Program-made: the position numbers and the translations under genes
Shown: piece after piece, positions 16,414-25,481 of the stretch
How positions within the stretch are numbered: position 1 is the first letter of the stretch
Layout of the letters: every line of letters begins with the position of its first letter
DNA from: Halalkalibaculum roseum
GTDB taxonomy: Bacteria > Bacteroidota > Rhodothermia > Balneolales > Balneolaceae
Length of the DNA stretch: 64,000 nt
Assembly: GCF_011059145.1 (NCBI RefSeq)
Contig: NZ_JAALLT010000003.1
Coordinates: forward strand, 1-64,000
Direction of reading: 5' to 3'
The notes under the pieces: model-generated
What the model was told of the DNA's origin: nothing
Database searches by the model: none
The model's input: only the letters and a program-made list of their open reading frames with translations

Positions 16414-18750
16414 TTATACTTTTTCATATTCATAGTATTGACTATATCTATAAGTGTGAAGACCCTTGGTTTCGTACGAATCATAACTTTTATCAGGTTT
16501 ATAAGCTGTTAATACAAGACTTAAATTCGTTTCTTCATTATTATCAAGGTCATCTAAGGTATGAGAAAGTACATTAATCTTGGTTTCTCCAAACTTAGCA
16601 GCAACAATTACAGAATCTGTTAGGTTAAGTAACGATGCTACATCTGAAACCAAACCATGGGGCGGCGTATCAAATAATATAATGTCATAATTTGGGCAAA
16701 CAACTTTAATCATTTCCTTAAATTTATCACTTGCAAGCAAATTAGCCGGCGACATCGGTTTTCCACCGGTAGGTAACAGGCTTAGGCCCTCTATTCCCGA
16801 CTCCTTTATAGCACCCGATAACTTACTACCTTCAAAAAGTACTTCATTAATACCATCCGAGTTATCAATTGAGAAAAGTTTATGGACAGCAGGTCTTCTA
16901 AAGTCACAATCAATAATCAGGACCTTTTTGTCAATTTCAGCAAAAGCGGCTCCAAGATTTGCCGTTAATGTAGTTTTACCCTCTCCTTTACCGCTACTGG
17001 TTATTAGTATAGATTTGGGAATAGAATCTGGATTGGTATAAAGCAACTGGCTTACAATTTTACGGTAAGATTCCGCTACAGGCGTATCAATATAATGATA
17101 AAAAACTACACTCTTGGAAATACCGGTTCCTTTAACATCACTATCATTACTTGAGAACCAGCTATTTGTCTTAATTAGTGAGTGATCATAGATAACAGAT
17201 AGCAATGGGTATGGAAAGTATTTCAACTGTTCTGAACTATTAATAATGGTGCTAAATCCATTTTTCAATATCAATAATCCAATTGGAAGAATAATTCCAA
17301 CCATGGCTGCAAAACCAAGCCAAAGAATTTTATTTGGTTTTACCGGGCTGTACCTAGGGTTGGCACGGTCTACAATTGTACCACTGCTGTTTTGGGTTTG
17401 TTGCCATAGAGCGATTTCAGATTCCTGCGAAATCAGATTACTCAGATATTGTTTATGCCGTTCAACTTCGGCTTCAAGCCTTGCCAACTTCACTTGTTTG
17501 TCGGGATAAGAGTCTAAAAATGATTCTGCGTCTTTAATGCGTTCATTTAATACCTCAATTTGAGATTCGTATTGATTCTTGTTCAACCGTAACCCAATTA
17601 AATTTTGGCGTATGTTAGATAGTTCTTCAGCCAGGTTACCGTCACCTGTATCGGTGAACCCTTGAGTATCATTAAGTAACCCCTCACTTAATTTTTGTAT
17701 CTCTTCTTCAACCTCTTTTATCTGTTGGTTTAATCTTCTAAGCTCCGGCTCAGAGTCTGGATTTTCTTTAAGCTGGGGATTTTGAGAAAGAATAACAAAA
17801 CGGCGGGTTTTCAAATCAGCCAGCCTATCCTGAAAGCGTGAAATCGTTGGGCCTATGGCATTTGTAAACTGGTCTTTCAGTCCGGGCTTAATAGCTTCAA
17901 CCTGTTGTTCATAATTATTAATAGAAGTGTTAATCGACTCAAGCTCAATTTCCAAAGTCTGCTTTTCAGCTTGTAGCTCTGAAAGTGAATTAACTGAATT
18001 ACTGGCTTGTTCATCGATGGCAACTAATTGATTTTCATCTTTAAAATTTACGAGCCTTTCTTCTGCATCATCTAATTGAGCATTAGCCTCCAACTTTTTT
18101 TCTTGTAAAAAAGAAAGTGCACGACTAGCAGATTTTTGTTTTTGCTCAAGTGACTTTTCCTGAAATGTTTCGAGTGCCAGATTAACAACTTTTGCTGCTT
18201 CCTTAGGAGAATAACTCTGGTAACTGATTTCCAAAAGGTTCGGTTCAAAGCGTTGACCGGTAGGCTCAACTGTTTTAACAGATAACCCATTTCTTATTCT
18301 ACTCGAAGCCCTGTCTAAAGAAATGATTGTAGAATCTTCAGGATATTTTAGCCATAAGGTTGTATAACCTTGGTAATTGGTTGAGTCGAATGAAGCTATT
18401 AAATCTTTTGCAACCTGATCAGATAAATCTTGTGCCCGAAATAAATAAATAGCATTTTGAACAGGATTTCCAAAGTTAGAAGTAAAGGATCGTGAAACTA
18501 TATCTCCAACACCGCTTCCTACTCCTCCACGAGCCCCACCTGAACCGGGTAAGGTATTTTCATTAGTTGTAATAATAAGTGTTCCCTTACTTTGGTATAC
18601 CGGTAACAAATAATTATTTACGGTATAGTAAGTCACCAGTACGCTTAATATTGTAAAAATTAAAATACTCCAGACATGTCGCTGAACCAGTGGAACTATT
18701 TTTTTTGGATCAAAAAGATCCTGACTAAATGTGGATTTCGTAGCTTTCAT
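16414..18750 (-). CDS. Wzz/Wzc-type chain-length regulator fused to BY-kinase
   Basis: This 778-aa inner-membrane protein has a first membrane helix at about 27-44, a long periplasmic part with coiled coil (about 200-440), and a second helix near 475-495. A cytoplasmic tyrosine-kinase domain follows. Walker A is SSGKGEGKTT (about 583-592), Walker A' is VLIIDCDFRRP, and Walker B is IILFDTPP. The tail holds a tyrosine cluster (YDSYETKGLHTYRYSQYYEY), the usual autophosphorylation target. It controls polymer length and export with the SLBB protein at 15840. No cognate low-molecular-weight phosphatase gene lies in the window. A 640-nt spacer upstream probably carries the promoter. Confidence 0.92.
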   Translation of the reverse strand: MKATKSTFSQDLFDPKKIVPLVQRHVWSILIFTILSVLVTYYTVNNYLLPVYQSKGTLIITTNENTLPGSGGARGGVGSGVGDIVSRSFTSNFGNPVQNAIYLFRAQDLSDQVAKDLIASFDSTNYQGYTTLWLKYPEDSTIISLDRASSRIRNGLSVKTVEPTGQRFEPNLLEISYQSYSPKEAAKVVNLALETFQEKSLEQKQKSASRALSFLQEKKLEANAQLDDAEERLVNFKDENQLVAIDEQASNSVNSLSELQAEKQTLEIELESINTSINNYEQQVEAIKPGLKDQFTNAIGPTISRFQDRLADLKTRRFVILSQNPQLKENPDSEPELRRLNQQIKEVEEEIQKLSEGLLNDTQGFTDTGDGNLAEELSNIRQNLIGLRLNKNQYESQIEVLNERIKDAESFLDSYPDKQVKLARLEAEVERHKQYLSNLISQESEIALWQQTQNSSGTIVDRANPRYSPVKPNKILWLGFAAMVGIILPIGLLILKNGFSTIINSSEQLKYFPYPLLSVIYDHSLIKTNSWFSSNDSDVKGTGISKSVVFYHYIDTPVAESYRKIVSQLLYTNPDSIPKSILITSSGKGEGKTTLTANLGAAFAEIDKKVLIIDCDFRRPAVHKLFSIDNSDGINEVLFEGSKLSGAIKESGIEGLSLLPTGGKPMSPANLLASDKFKEMIKVVCPNYDIILFDTPPHGLVSDVASLLNLTDSVIVAAKFGETKINVLSHTLDDLDNNEETNLSLVLTAYKPDKSYDSYETKGLHTYRYSQYYEYEKV

Positions 18751-19440
18751 GTATTTATCGTCTCAACCAAGACTATCATCATTTTAATTATAACTAAAAT
18801 GCGAATACTTCATATAAATTCTTAATGTGTATTCTACCCTCGCTCCGTTAATATAAAGTAAATGTACAAAATTGAATTGAAAAGAAACGCTTTCAAGATC
18901 CTTATTTGAGTTAAGATAAATTAATATGAACTAAGAAAATATGATTAATTAGCTTCAGAATATAATTATGCCTTCAATAGCTTAACGTTCTTCAATAAGA
19001 CTTGTAGTTAAAAATTAAAACAGAATTCTAAATTTATTGGTAATTATTACTTTGTAAATAGATCTTAAGAGCTTAGGAATCCATCTCAAAATGTCCTGAA
19101 ACTTAAATGGTGTTATCCATATTTATATTAAGAAAAGTTCAAGAATCTGTCTGTAATGTTAGTTAGATTATTTTTCTCTATTTACTCAGTGATATAGCTC
19201 AAAGCATGTCTAGTATATTGAAGCTGCTACAAAAAATTTAGAATTTAAGTTAAGCCAAACTTTTAAACAGTTTTTGTTATCAACTTACGTAATTGGTAAC
19301 TAAAGTTTCAGTATTTTTCTATGTAGTCCTTTGGAGTTCATGGAATTACTGTCATAAAAAATGCACTAAGTGTTTGAGTCAAAAACTTTGAGTGCTGGGA
19401 ATCGGCCAATAATGCTGTTGAACATGTACGGCTTGGTAGT
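18751..19440. other. Non-coding spacer upstream of the Wzc-like gene
   Basis: About 690 nt of AT-rich DNA lie between the kinase gene start and the IS1595 fossil. No gene, RNA or clear repeat was seen. It should contain the promoter of the kinase/SLBB pair, but no motif can be pointed to with confidence. Confidence 0.45.
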
Positions 19441-20098
19441 ATACCGAGCTAACCTTCTGAAATATGAGTCGAATCATCGGACAGTTTTAAGCCTAGCTGG
19501 TCGAATATTTTTTGCCTAGGAGTTCCAGTCTATCGACTACGTTTTATTACGACGCTCAGCCAAAAGACGAATCGCCTAAGGTACCGTTTGCTTCATATGT
19601 GTCTGTACCAACACCGTCTGGCGGGTGACAAGGTACTCTTGGCCATAGTCGAAATGGATGAGACCCTGTTCGGGGGCCGGCGTTCGGGACAACGACCGTG
19701 GGGCGCAGCGGGTTAGAGCTTGGTCTTAGTCATTTACAAACGAAAAGTGCAGTTTTGACCTTCTCGGTGAGTTCTTGGGGCACAAGAAATTGCTTTCATT
19801 GAATGGCGAGTACATCCTGGCCGGCAGCTTGTATTACACCGATAAATGGCATGCTTACGCCTCACTGACACTTTGGGAGATTAACGCTTTTGTCAGTAAG
19901 CAAAAAAGGTCGAAACCATATCAAGGGTATTTAAGGCCTTTTGAGCTAAGCATTGGCTGTTTATGTACTGAAGCGTTCAGCAAAAATTTTTTTATATATT
20001 TAAAAGAAGTCGAATGGCGGTTCAATTATAGCTACGATAATCTAATATCACTACTTAGACACCAACTAAAAAAACCATACCTGACAAACAGTTATTGA
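19440..20098 (+). mobile_element. Degenerate IS1595-family (ISXO2-like) transposase
   Basis: Pieces of a DDE transposase can be read in order on the plus strand. VEMDETLFGGRRSGQR (about 19648-19695) carries the first catalytic Asp with its typical FGGRR context. GAAG and a VLVIYKRK-like stretch follow. At 19800-19870 the text ILAGSLYYTDKWHAYASL carries the second Asp region. The end KNFFIYLKEVEWRFNYSYDN with LISLLR matches the C-terminus of ISXO2-like enzymes. Frames change at least twice and stops break the reading, so it is not functional. An open piece of 107 codons (19775-20098) is only a fragment of it. Confidence 0.78.
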
Positions 20099-20163
20099 AA
20101 CTCTGTGTTTGAATTACCTTAATTAAATAATCTTGCATTTTCGACGATACGCGGAAGTCACGT

Positions 20164-20289
20164 TTAGATAAGTCCCGAGTTGATTACTAACTCATCGACC
20201 AGCTCACGAATATCTTCTAGCTGATAACATTTCTGGATTACGTACAATTGAAATTCTTTGCTGTAGCTTCGTTTTAAATGGTCACCCAT
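20164..20289 (-). pseudogene. IS3-type OrfA fragment
   Basis: A 41-codon frame starting at an ATG at 20289 reads MGDHLKRSYSKEFQLYVIQK and continues CYQLEDIRELVDELVINSG before a stop. This matches the N-terminal helix-turn-helix of IS3/IS911-type OrfA proteins, which normally go on for another 50-60 residues. It is thus a truncated leftover. Its orientation is opposite to the two nearby IS fossils, so it comes from a separate insertion. Confidence 0.65.
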
Positions 20290-20437
20290 AATAGAATGTG
20301 ATTAAAATTTGCAACCGACAATCTATAGCTTAACAATAAGTCTAAAATAATGGCAAATTCATTTTACTCATTGTGATATATATGAGTTTATATTTACTTT
20401 AATTAGTATTGAATTAATCATTAATTAAAATAATGGC

Positions 20438-21487
20438 CTATAGCTTTTTGTTGTACAATTTTAACACTTCGTTTACAATATTGTCTAAATCATGAATTTT
20501 ATTTACGAAATATCTACCTTTTGAAGCAATTTTTTTTAAGTCTACTTTATTTTCAACCAAATCTTTTAACACATTATATATATTATTAGGATTGGCATCT
20601 ATAATAGGTATGATATCTCCATAATCTATGTATTTGTAAAATTCTTTATTGATATGGCAAACAACCGGCCTTCCTAAAGCCATTGCTTCGATGGAAGCAG
20701 TTCCGTACCAACCGGATAATATTTGGTCTACAAATATATCACACTCTTTATACATCTCTTTTAAACGGTTATGACTCACATTTTCAACAAGCATAATTTC
20801 AATGTCATAACCTTCATCTTTGAGTTGATTAATCGCATCTATGATATATTTTGTTCCTTTATTCCCACGGTGTGTTGGTGCATGCATTATTTTAACTTTA
20901 TTGTTTTGCTCCGACTTTGGGGAATAGGTAAATTCGTCTAAATCTATTCCGAGAGGAAGAACTGTAGAACTTGGAACAAACGGAGAGTAAAGGGGTGCAC
21001 AAACGATTTGTAAGTCAGCATATTTTTTGTGCCATCTTAATCTTTCACTTACATAATAGTCATGCTCCTCAGCCCTTTCTTCACTAATCCTATAAACTAT
21101 ATTCGTGTATTTAAAATTTTCAACCGAATATTTGTATTTTTGTACGTCGAGCCCAAGATATTCAAATACTACCTTTTTGCCGAATAATCTATAAAATGGC
21201 AGTTCCCATTGCGATTTTGTAAGTGTTTTCCCCGCATAGAAATGGAATATATCATAGTAAAAGAAGCAGTGAAATAGATATAGTTTGTTCCAAACATAAT
21301 TATAAAGTTTCTCTATTAAATTAGTACCACTGTGTTTTAAGGTGAGATCAGTAACACGTTCAAAAGGATCATAACTAGTTACTGAAAAAGCTTTGATACC
21401 TCTTTCCCTGAGACCACGTGCCAAAAATCCCGATTGAGTACCATAATTTACCAATCCAAAAAATACCTTCATTTGATGAATATCCAT
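20438..21487 (-). CDS. Glycosyltransferase, GT4-like
   Basis: This 349-aa GT-B-type protein has an N-terminal domain beginning MKVFFGLVNYGTQSG and a C-terminal nucleotide-binding domain. The latter has the segment VKIMHAPTHRGNKGTKYIID and the end block SGWYGTASIEAMALGRPVV, whose E-x-x-A-x-G-x-P pattern fits family 4. It would add one sugar to the glycan. Its ATG overlaps the stop of the DegT gene by one base (TAATG), a sign of coupled translation and support for this start over the internal Met6. It is the last gene of the dTDP-aminosugar operon and may transfer that sugar. Confidence 0.86.
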   Translation of the reverse strand: MDIHQMKVFFGLVNYGTQSGFLARGLRERGIKAFSVTSYDPFERVTDLTLKHSGTNLIEKLYNYVWNKLYLFHCFFYYDIFHFYAGKTLTKSQWELPFYRLFGKKVVFEYLGLDVQKYKYSVENFKYTNIVYRISEERAEEHDYYVSERLRWHKKYADLQIVCAPLYSPFVPSSTVLPLGIDLDEFTYSPKSEQNNKVKIMHAPTHRGNKGTKYIIDAINQLKDEGYDIEIMLVENVSHNRLKEMYKECDIFVDQILSGWYGTASIEAMALGRPVVCHINKEFYKYIDYGDIIPIIDANPNNIYNVLKDLVENKVDLKKIASKGRYFVNKIHDLDNIVNEVLKLYNKKL

Positions 21488-22587
21488 TAGAAAAATTGTT
21501 TAATCTCTCTTATAACTTCATCAGCCTGTTCCTCACTCATCCCAGGCCAAATCGGTATGCTTAGTACTTCATTTGCAAGTTGCTCTGCCACAGGAAAAGC
21601 ACCTTTTTTATAATTAAGCTCTGAATAAGCTCTCTGTAGATGCGGAGGAATCGGGTAGTGAATTAGTGTCCCTATATCATGTTTTTTTAAATATTTTTGC
21701 AAACCTTCGCGTTGTCCAGTCCTAATTACATATAGATGGTACACATGAGTTGAATTAGGATGTTCTTGAGGAAGAATTAAATCACCTATTCCATTTAGTT
21801 CATCATTATACCAACCTGCAATTACCTGGCGCTGTGCGGTCCATTTTTTTAAATATTTCATTTTTATATTTAAAAATGCAGCCTGCAGCTCATCTAATCG
21901 TTTATTATAGCCAATCTCTTTATTGATGTATTTCTCTGAGGAACCATAATTTCTTAATATTCTTATTTTTTGTGCAAGCTTATTATCATCGGTAGTAACT
22001 GCACCGGCATCGCCTAATGCTCCGAGATTTTTCGTCGGGTAAAAACTTGTGGCATTCACTACTCCCCAGCTGCCGGTAGGCTTTGACAGAAATTTTGCAC
22101 CATGCGCCTGTGCATTATCTTCAATTACATAAAGGTCATGATTATTTGCTACGGCCACTATGCTATCCATCTCACAGGCTTGCCCATACAGATGAACTGG
22201 TATTACAGCTCTAGTTTTCGGTGTAATAGCATTTTCTAAATTATTTGGATCCAAATTATAAGTTGCGGTATCAGGTTCAGCAAAAACTGGCTTTGCCCCA
22301 GTATAGCTTACTGCAAGGACAGTCGCTATATAGGTATTGGAAGGTACGATGACTTCATCTCCCTTTCCGATTCCCAGGCTTTTTAAAGATAAAAAGAGTG
22401 CATCCAGTCCATTACTGACACCAATAGCCTGATCAGTACTACTGAGAGTGGCATAATTACGTTCAAATTGGTTTAGATGTTCACCCAAAATAAGGGAGTT
22501 GCTATCGTATATCTCTTTAAATGTTTCTACCATCTCATCACGAATCGGAGAATGAAAAGCTTCAAAATTTAAAAATTCAATGCCCAT
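21487..22587 (-). CDS. DegT/DnrJ/EryC1/StrS aminotransferase, FdtB/QdtB-like
   Basis: This PLP enzyme of 366 aa transfers an amino group to a ketosugar. Visible are the PLP lysine in SFYPTKNLGALGDAGA (Lys186), the Asp of VIEDNAQAHGA (Asp157), and the substrate block SNTYIATVLAVSYTGAKP. The text is close to the FdtB/QdtB subgroup, which makes dTDP-3-amino-3,6-dideoxyhexoses from 3-keto intermediates. This fits the two QdtA/FdtA-type cupins just upstream in the same operon. It starts 1 nt after the stop of the acyltransferase-like gene region (22588). The exact sugar (Fuc3N or Qui3N) depends on the isomerase and cannot be read. Confidence 0.92.
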   Translation of the reverse strand: MGIEFLNFEAFHSPIRDEMVETFKEIYDSNSLILGEHLNQFERNYATLSSTDQAIGVSNGLDALFLSLKSLGIGKGDEVIVPSNTYIATVLAVSYTGAKPVFAEPDTATYNLDPNNLENAITPKTRAVIPVHLYGQACEMDSIVAVANNHDLYVIEDNAQAHGAKFLSKPTGSWGVVNATSFYPTKNLGALGDAGAVTTDDNKLAQKIRILRNYGSSEKYINKEIGYNKRLDELQAAFLNIKMKYLKKWTAQRQVIAGWYNDELNGIGDLILPQEHPNSTHVYHLYVIRTGQREGLQKYLKKHDIGTLIHYPIPPHLQRAYSELNYKKGAFPVAEQLANEVLSIPIWPGMSEEQADEVIREIKQFF

Positions 22588-23571
22588 TTACGTATTGAAT
22601 ATTTGTTCAATCAATGAATAATTTTTTGTTTCTACCGAATAGTGTCTTTGAACAAATCCTCTTGCTCCAAAGCCCTCTTTCCAGAAGAGCAAGCCTTCAT
22701 TAAGATTCCATTCAGATTCTTCATTTACTGCCCCAAAATCAAAGTATTTCTTCTTTTTAAATACTTCATCAATCAAATATATGAAGAGATAGTCCAAAGC
22801 ACCCAGATTTCTTCCCTTAACAGTAGAAGAAATATATTGAGTATGTGCAGTTGTTTGTGTTTCAAATATAGTCGTACCGCCGATAATTTCATCTTTTTGG
22901 TAAACATTAAACTGACGAATGCGACCTTCATTTTTATCATGCAGGTATTGAATTTCATCGAGGGTATGAACGGGTTTAACCCCATGTCTTTTCATAAGGT
23001 TTGGAGTTAATACATTCGTCCAGAATTCTTCAAATCTTGATGTTTCCTGAATATATACCTCATTGTTACGTGCTTTTTCTGCTCCTTTTATCCTGCTTTT
23101 TTGCCTCGGAATTTCAATATTTGATCTCAAATTAACCACACAAGTTAAATCCATTTTTTCAATCTTCCCTTTTGCCAATTTCAACCCGTATTCAATATCT
23201 TGCCTGATATTCTTGTGATAAAAGTCGGGTACCAGTTTAATGTCTAATATTTGAACTCCTTCCTGATAAAAGAACTTTAGTATCGCAGCTAAATGTCTCA
23301 TGGTATCCTTCGAACATGTGCCGAACTCAACTATCAGCCCTCCATAAGTAAGGCCGGCATGGGATATTACTTTTCCCGAACTTTCATAATTTGCCGGAAA
23401 TATTCCTACACATTCCCCATCCTCATAAACAAGGACAGAGGCATCTTTGAATCTATCTCTATGATAATCCATGAAGTTCCTCGAGTGTAGAAATGTACCA
23501 TTTACCGCACAGGATAAAAGATTTTCCCAAGCCACTTTTCTAGATTCATCATACTTTTCGATACGTATCAT
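22588..23571 (-). CDS. GNAT/FemAB-like acyltransferase
   Basis: The protein (327 aa from the ATG at 23571) resembles the FemAB/BioF2-like acetyltransferase group. It starts MIRIEKYDESRKVAWENLLS and carries GTFLHSRNFMDYHRDRF, then GLTYGGLIV. The late segment GRNLGALDYLFIYLIDEVF is followed by YFDFGAVNEESEWNLNEGLL and FWKEGFGAR. Members transfer acyl or aminoacyl groups. In this operon it sits where dTDP-aminosugar loci carry the N-acetyltransferase FdtC/QdtC, so it may acylate the 3-amino sugar. I chose the ATG two nt after the cupin stop; a start six codons earlier would overlap the cupin gene. Confidence 0.78.
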   Translation of the reverse strand: MIRIEKYDESRKVAWENLLSCAVNGTFLHSRNFMDYHRDRFKDASVLVYEDGECVGIFPANYESSGKVISHAGLTYGGLIVEFGTCSKDTMRHLAAILKFFYQEGVQILDIKLVPDFYHKNIRQDIEYGLKLAKGKIEKMDLTCVVNLRSNIEIPRQKSRIKGAEKARNNEVYIQETSRFEEFWTNVLTPNLMKRHGVKPVHTLDEIQYLHDKNEGRIRQFNVYQKDEIIGGTTIFETQTTAHTQYISSTVKGRNLGALDYLFIYLIDEVFKKKKYFDFGAVNEESEWNLNEGLLFWKEGFGARGFVQRHYSVETKNYSLIEQIFNT

Positions 23572-23573
23572 TA

Positions 23574-23993
23574 TTAAGAAGTTCGCCATTTTAGATAGCT
23601 GTCATAATCTCTTATGTAGTCACCCTCATCAAATAAGTGAGATACCAAAGCCAGACAAACGCTGCCAGAAGAAAAATTCATTTCCAAAGCCCAAATCCCT
23701 GGTGGGATATGTAATCCGTAGTAAGGCCTGTTTAACATTATCTTTTTTTCGTTCGAACCATCATCAAGTAAAACTTCGAAAGCTCCGCTCACAGCTGTTA
23801 AGAATTGATGACACGTTTTATGTGCATGTGCTCCTCGTGATACTCCTCCCGGTATATCGTAAATATAAAAGACCCTCTTAATTGCAAATGGTACTTCAAT
23901 ATTATTGTTAATATGAGTTATATGACCTTTCCTGTTACCCAATTGAGGCAGATCTAAGACAGAACAATCGTTTATTGAATTAATATTAGACAT
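23574..23993 (-). CDS. QdtA/FdtA-type dTDP-ketosugar 3,4-isomerase
   Basis: This small cupin (139 aa, WxcM-like) is of the type that moves the keto group from C4 to C3 of dTDP-4-keto-6-deoxyglucose. The active site SRGAHAHKTCHQ (residues 52-63) has both histidines (His56 and His58) and Arg53, as in FdtA and QdtA. The blocks VFYIYDIPGG and LNRPYYGLHIPPGIWALEMNF are also diagnostic. It provides the 3-keto substrate to the DegT aminotransferase two genes downstream. Its start overlaps the end of the second cupin gene by 8 nt. It is the catalytically complete member of the tandem pair. Confidence 0.9.
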   Translation of the reverse strand: MSNINSINDCSVLDLPQLGNRKGHITHINNNIEVPFAIKRVFYIYDIPGGVSRGAHAHKTCHQFLTAVSGAFEVLLDDGSNEKKIMLNRPYYGLHIPPGIWALEMNFSSGSVCLALVSHLFDEGDYIRDYDSYLKWRTS

Positions 23994-24393
23994 TATTAAT
24001 CATTCCCTTATACTCCTTGAAATCCCAAATGTAATCATCTCTTGTAAATTCCATACTGGAGATATGCAATGCCATTGAATTGGTTGAAAAGTTTTCCATA
24101 TGCCTCCAGGTCTTTGCAGGAAGGTATAATCCGAAATAACTACGATTTAACGAGTACTTTTGTTCGGTTCCTGAAATATCTGTTACTATGATATCCAAAC
24201 TACCACTTAAAGCAATTATGATCTCCTGCTGCGTATAGTAAGCGTGTCCTCCCCTGACTTCACCCCCTGGCACATCATAGGTCCAGAATACCCGGGCAAT
24301 TTCGAAAGGAATCCGATCAAAATTCTGAAGGAAAGTCAGATTGCCTCTCGGATCTTTAATTTTTGGTAATTCTAGTAACCTAACCTGTTCCAT
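23986..24393 (-). CDS. Second QdtA/FdtA-like cupin with altered active site
   Basis: This 135-aa cupin is a diverged paralogue of its neighbour. The framework is kept: KDPRGNLTFLQNF, ARVFWTYDVPGGEVRGG, and LNRSYFGLYLPAKTW. The active-site stretch, however, reads RGGHAYYTQQE (47-57), with Tyr52 where the first copy has its second histidine. Because family work implicates both histidines in catalysis, this copy may act on another ketosugar, use another stereochemistry, or be a non-catalytic partner. It is 34 nt downstream of the sulfotransferase gene and overlaps the next gene by 8 nt, so the pair is co-translated. Confidence 0.85.
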   Translation of the reverse strand: MEQVRLLELPKIKDPRGNLTFLQNFDRIPFEIARVFWTYDVPGGEVRGGHAYYTQQEIIIALSGSLDIIVTDISGTEQKYSLNRSYFGLYLPAKTWRHMENFSTNSMALHISSMEFTRDDYIWDFKEYKGMINNV

Positions 24394-24427
24394 TTTGGAA
24401 TATAAAATTTACCAAACATATTCATGG

Positions 24428-25252
24428 CTACCACCTCTTATCTATGTCCGGATAATATTTTTGTAGCAATCTAATATCTTCTTCTAAAATATCCCTCAAC
24501 CAGATTAAATCCTCTTTTGATACATTACCCACCTTGTTTTTAGCAGCGAGATATAACAGTCTGAAATCAAGAACTCCCCTTCTTATCGCCTTGGCGCAAA
24601 AAGATCTTAGTCTCCCTTTCCTATCGTCGATTTTTGAAGTTGTGTTTGCTTTGATATCAACAGTAATGGTTATAGGTTTTAAGCCCAAATATTCAAAACA
24701 ACCGTGCAAAGCCTTATTGGCATCATTTATTAACTCTTTCGATGTAATAACGTAAATATTTTTCCTGCCAAACTCGTTTATAAGATATTGAAGTTTCTCT
24801 CCATAAAGTGACTCTTCATAATAGGACTTAAAATGACCTCCCCAACCTGGTTTTCTAAAGTCAACCGGTGTTCTAATGTTATATTCTACTGCATTTCTAA
24901 AGCTTCTAAATTCTTCAAACAGGCTAACTTGCCAAAGATAATGGCTAACTGCCCTCATCACTGGATCGCGAAGTATAACAATGAACTTGACACCACCTAG
25001 TTCTTTTTTAATTCTTTTTAGTGCTACCCTATCTACAAAGTAGGCTGTACTGGATTCACCCCAATACCTTGCTTTTTTATTATTAAATAAATTATCGTAA
25101 AAAGTCAGTCCCTCAGCATAACGCTTGTTGAGAGTAAAATAATACGGTTCTTTTTCCCTTGACATTTCTATATCCGGATGAAGATTCAGGTACTCATGCA
25201 AGCTCGATGTGCCACTCTTCGCCGCTCCTGGAATTATTAAATTCGGTTTCAT
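24428..25252 (-). CDS. Sulfotransferase domain protein
   Basis: The N-terminus IPGAAKSGTSSLHEYLNLHP is the 5'-phosphosulfate-binding loop of PAPS-dependent sulfotransferases. The block KFIVILRDPVMRAVSHYLW is the 3'-phosphate-binding segment. The fold is that of the heparan-sulfate NST type (Sulfotransfer_1), and 274 aa is a normal length. It would transfer sulfate from PAPS to a hydroxyl or amine, probably on the surface glycan made by this locus. It is the first gene of the dTDP-aminosugar operon; the 229-nt divergent spacer to the plus-strand beta-barrel gene should hold the promoter. The acceptor is unknown. Confidence 0.88.
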   Translation of the reverse strand: MKPNLIIPGAAKSGTSSLHEYLNLHPDIEMSREKEPYYFTLNKRYAEGLTFYDNLFNNKKARYWGESSTAYFVDRVALKRIKKELGGVKFIVILRDPVMRAVSHYLWQVSLFEEFRSFRNAVEYNIRTPVDFRKPGWGGHFKSYYEESLYGEKLQYLINEFGRKNIYVITSKELINDANKALHGCFEYLGLKPITITVDIKANTTSKIDDRKGRLRSFCAKAIRRGVLDFRLLYLAAKNKVGNVSKEDLIWLRDILEEDIRLLQKYYPDIDKRW

Positions 25253-25481
25253 ATAGATAATAGTCTACTCTATGATAGTAGTATTATTTAATTGGCATGA
25301 TTGTAAACAATCTATAAGAATAGATTAAATTAATTATGTTAAATATGTAACTGGCAAAGTAATTAAGATAATTTAATTTATCTGTATTATGGTTTTGAGC
25401 TTTATAAATTAGCATGTTTATTTACACAATGAATTCAATCCATGAAAATTATTTAACAGTCCTCTACAAGCAGGTTATATA

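Noticed and set aside
19775-20098. 107-codon frame as a separate hypothetical gene
   Set aside because: It matches the C-terminal half of an ISXO2-like transposase and is part of the degenerate element.
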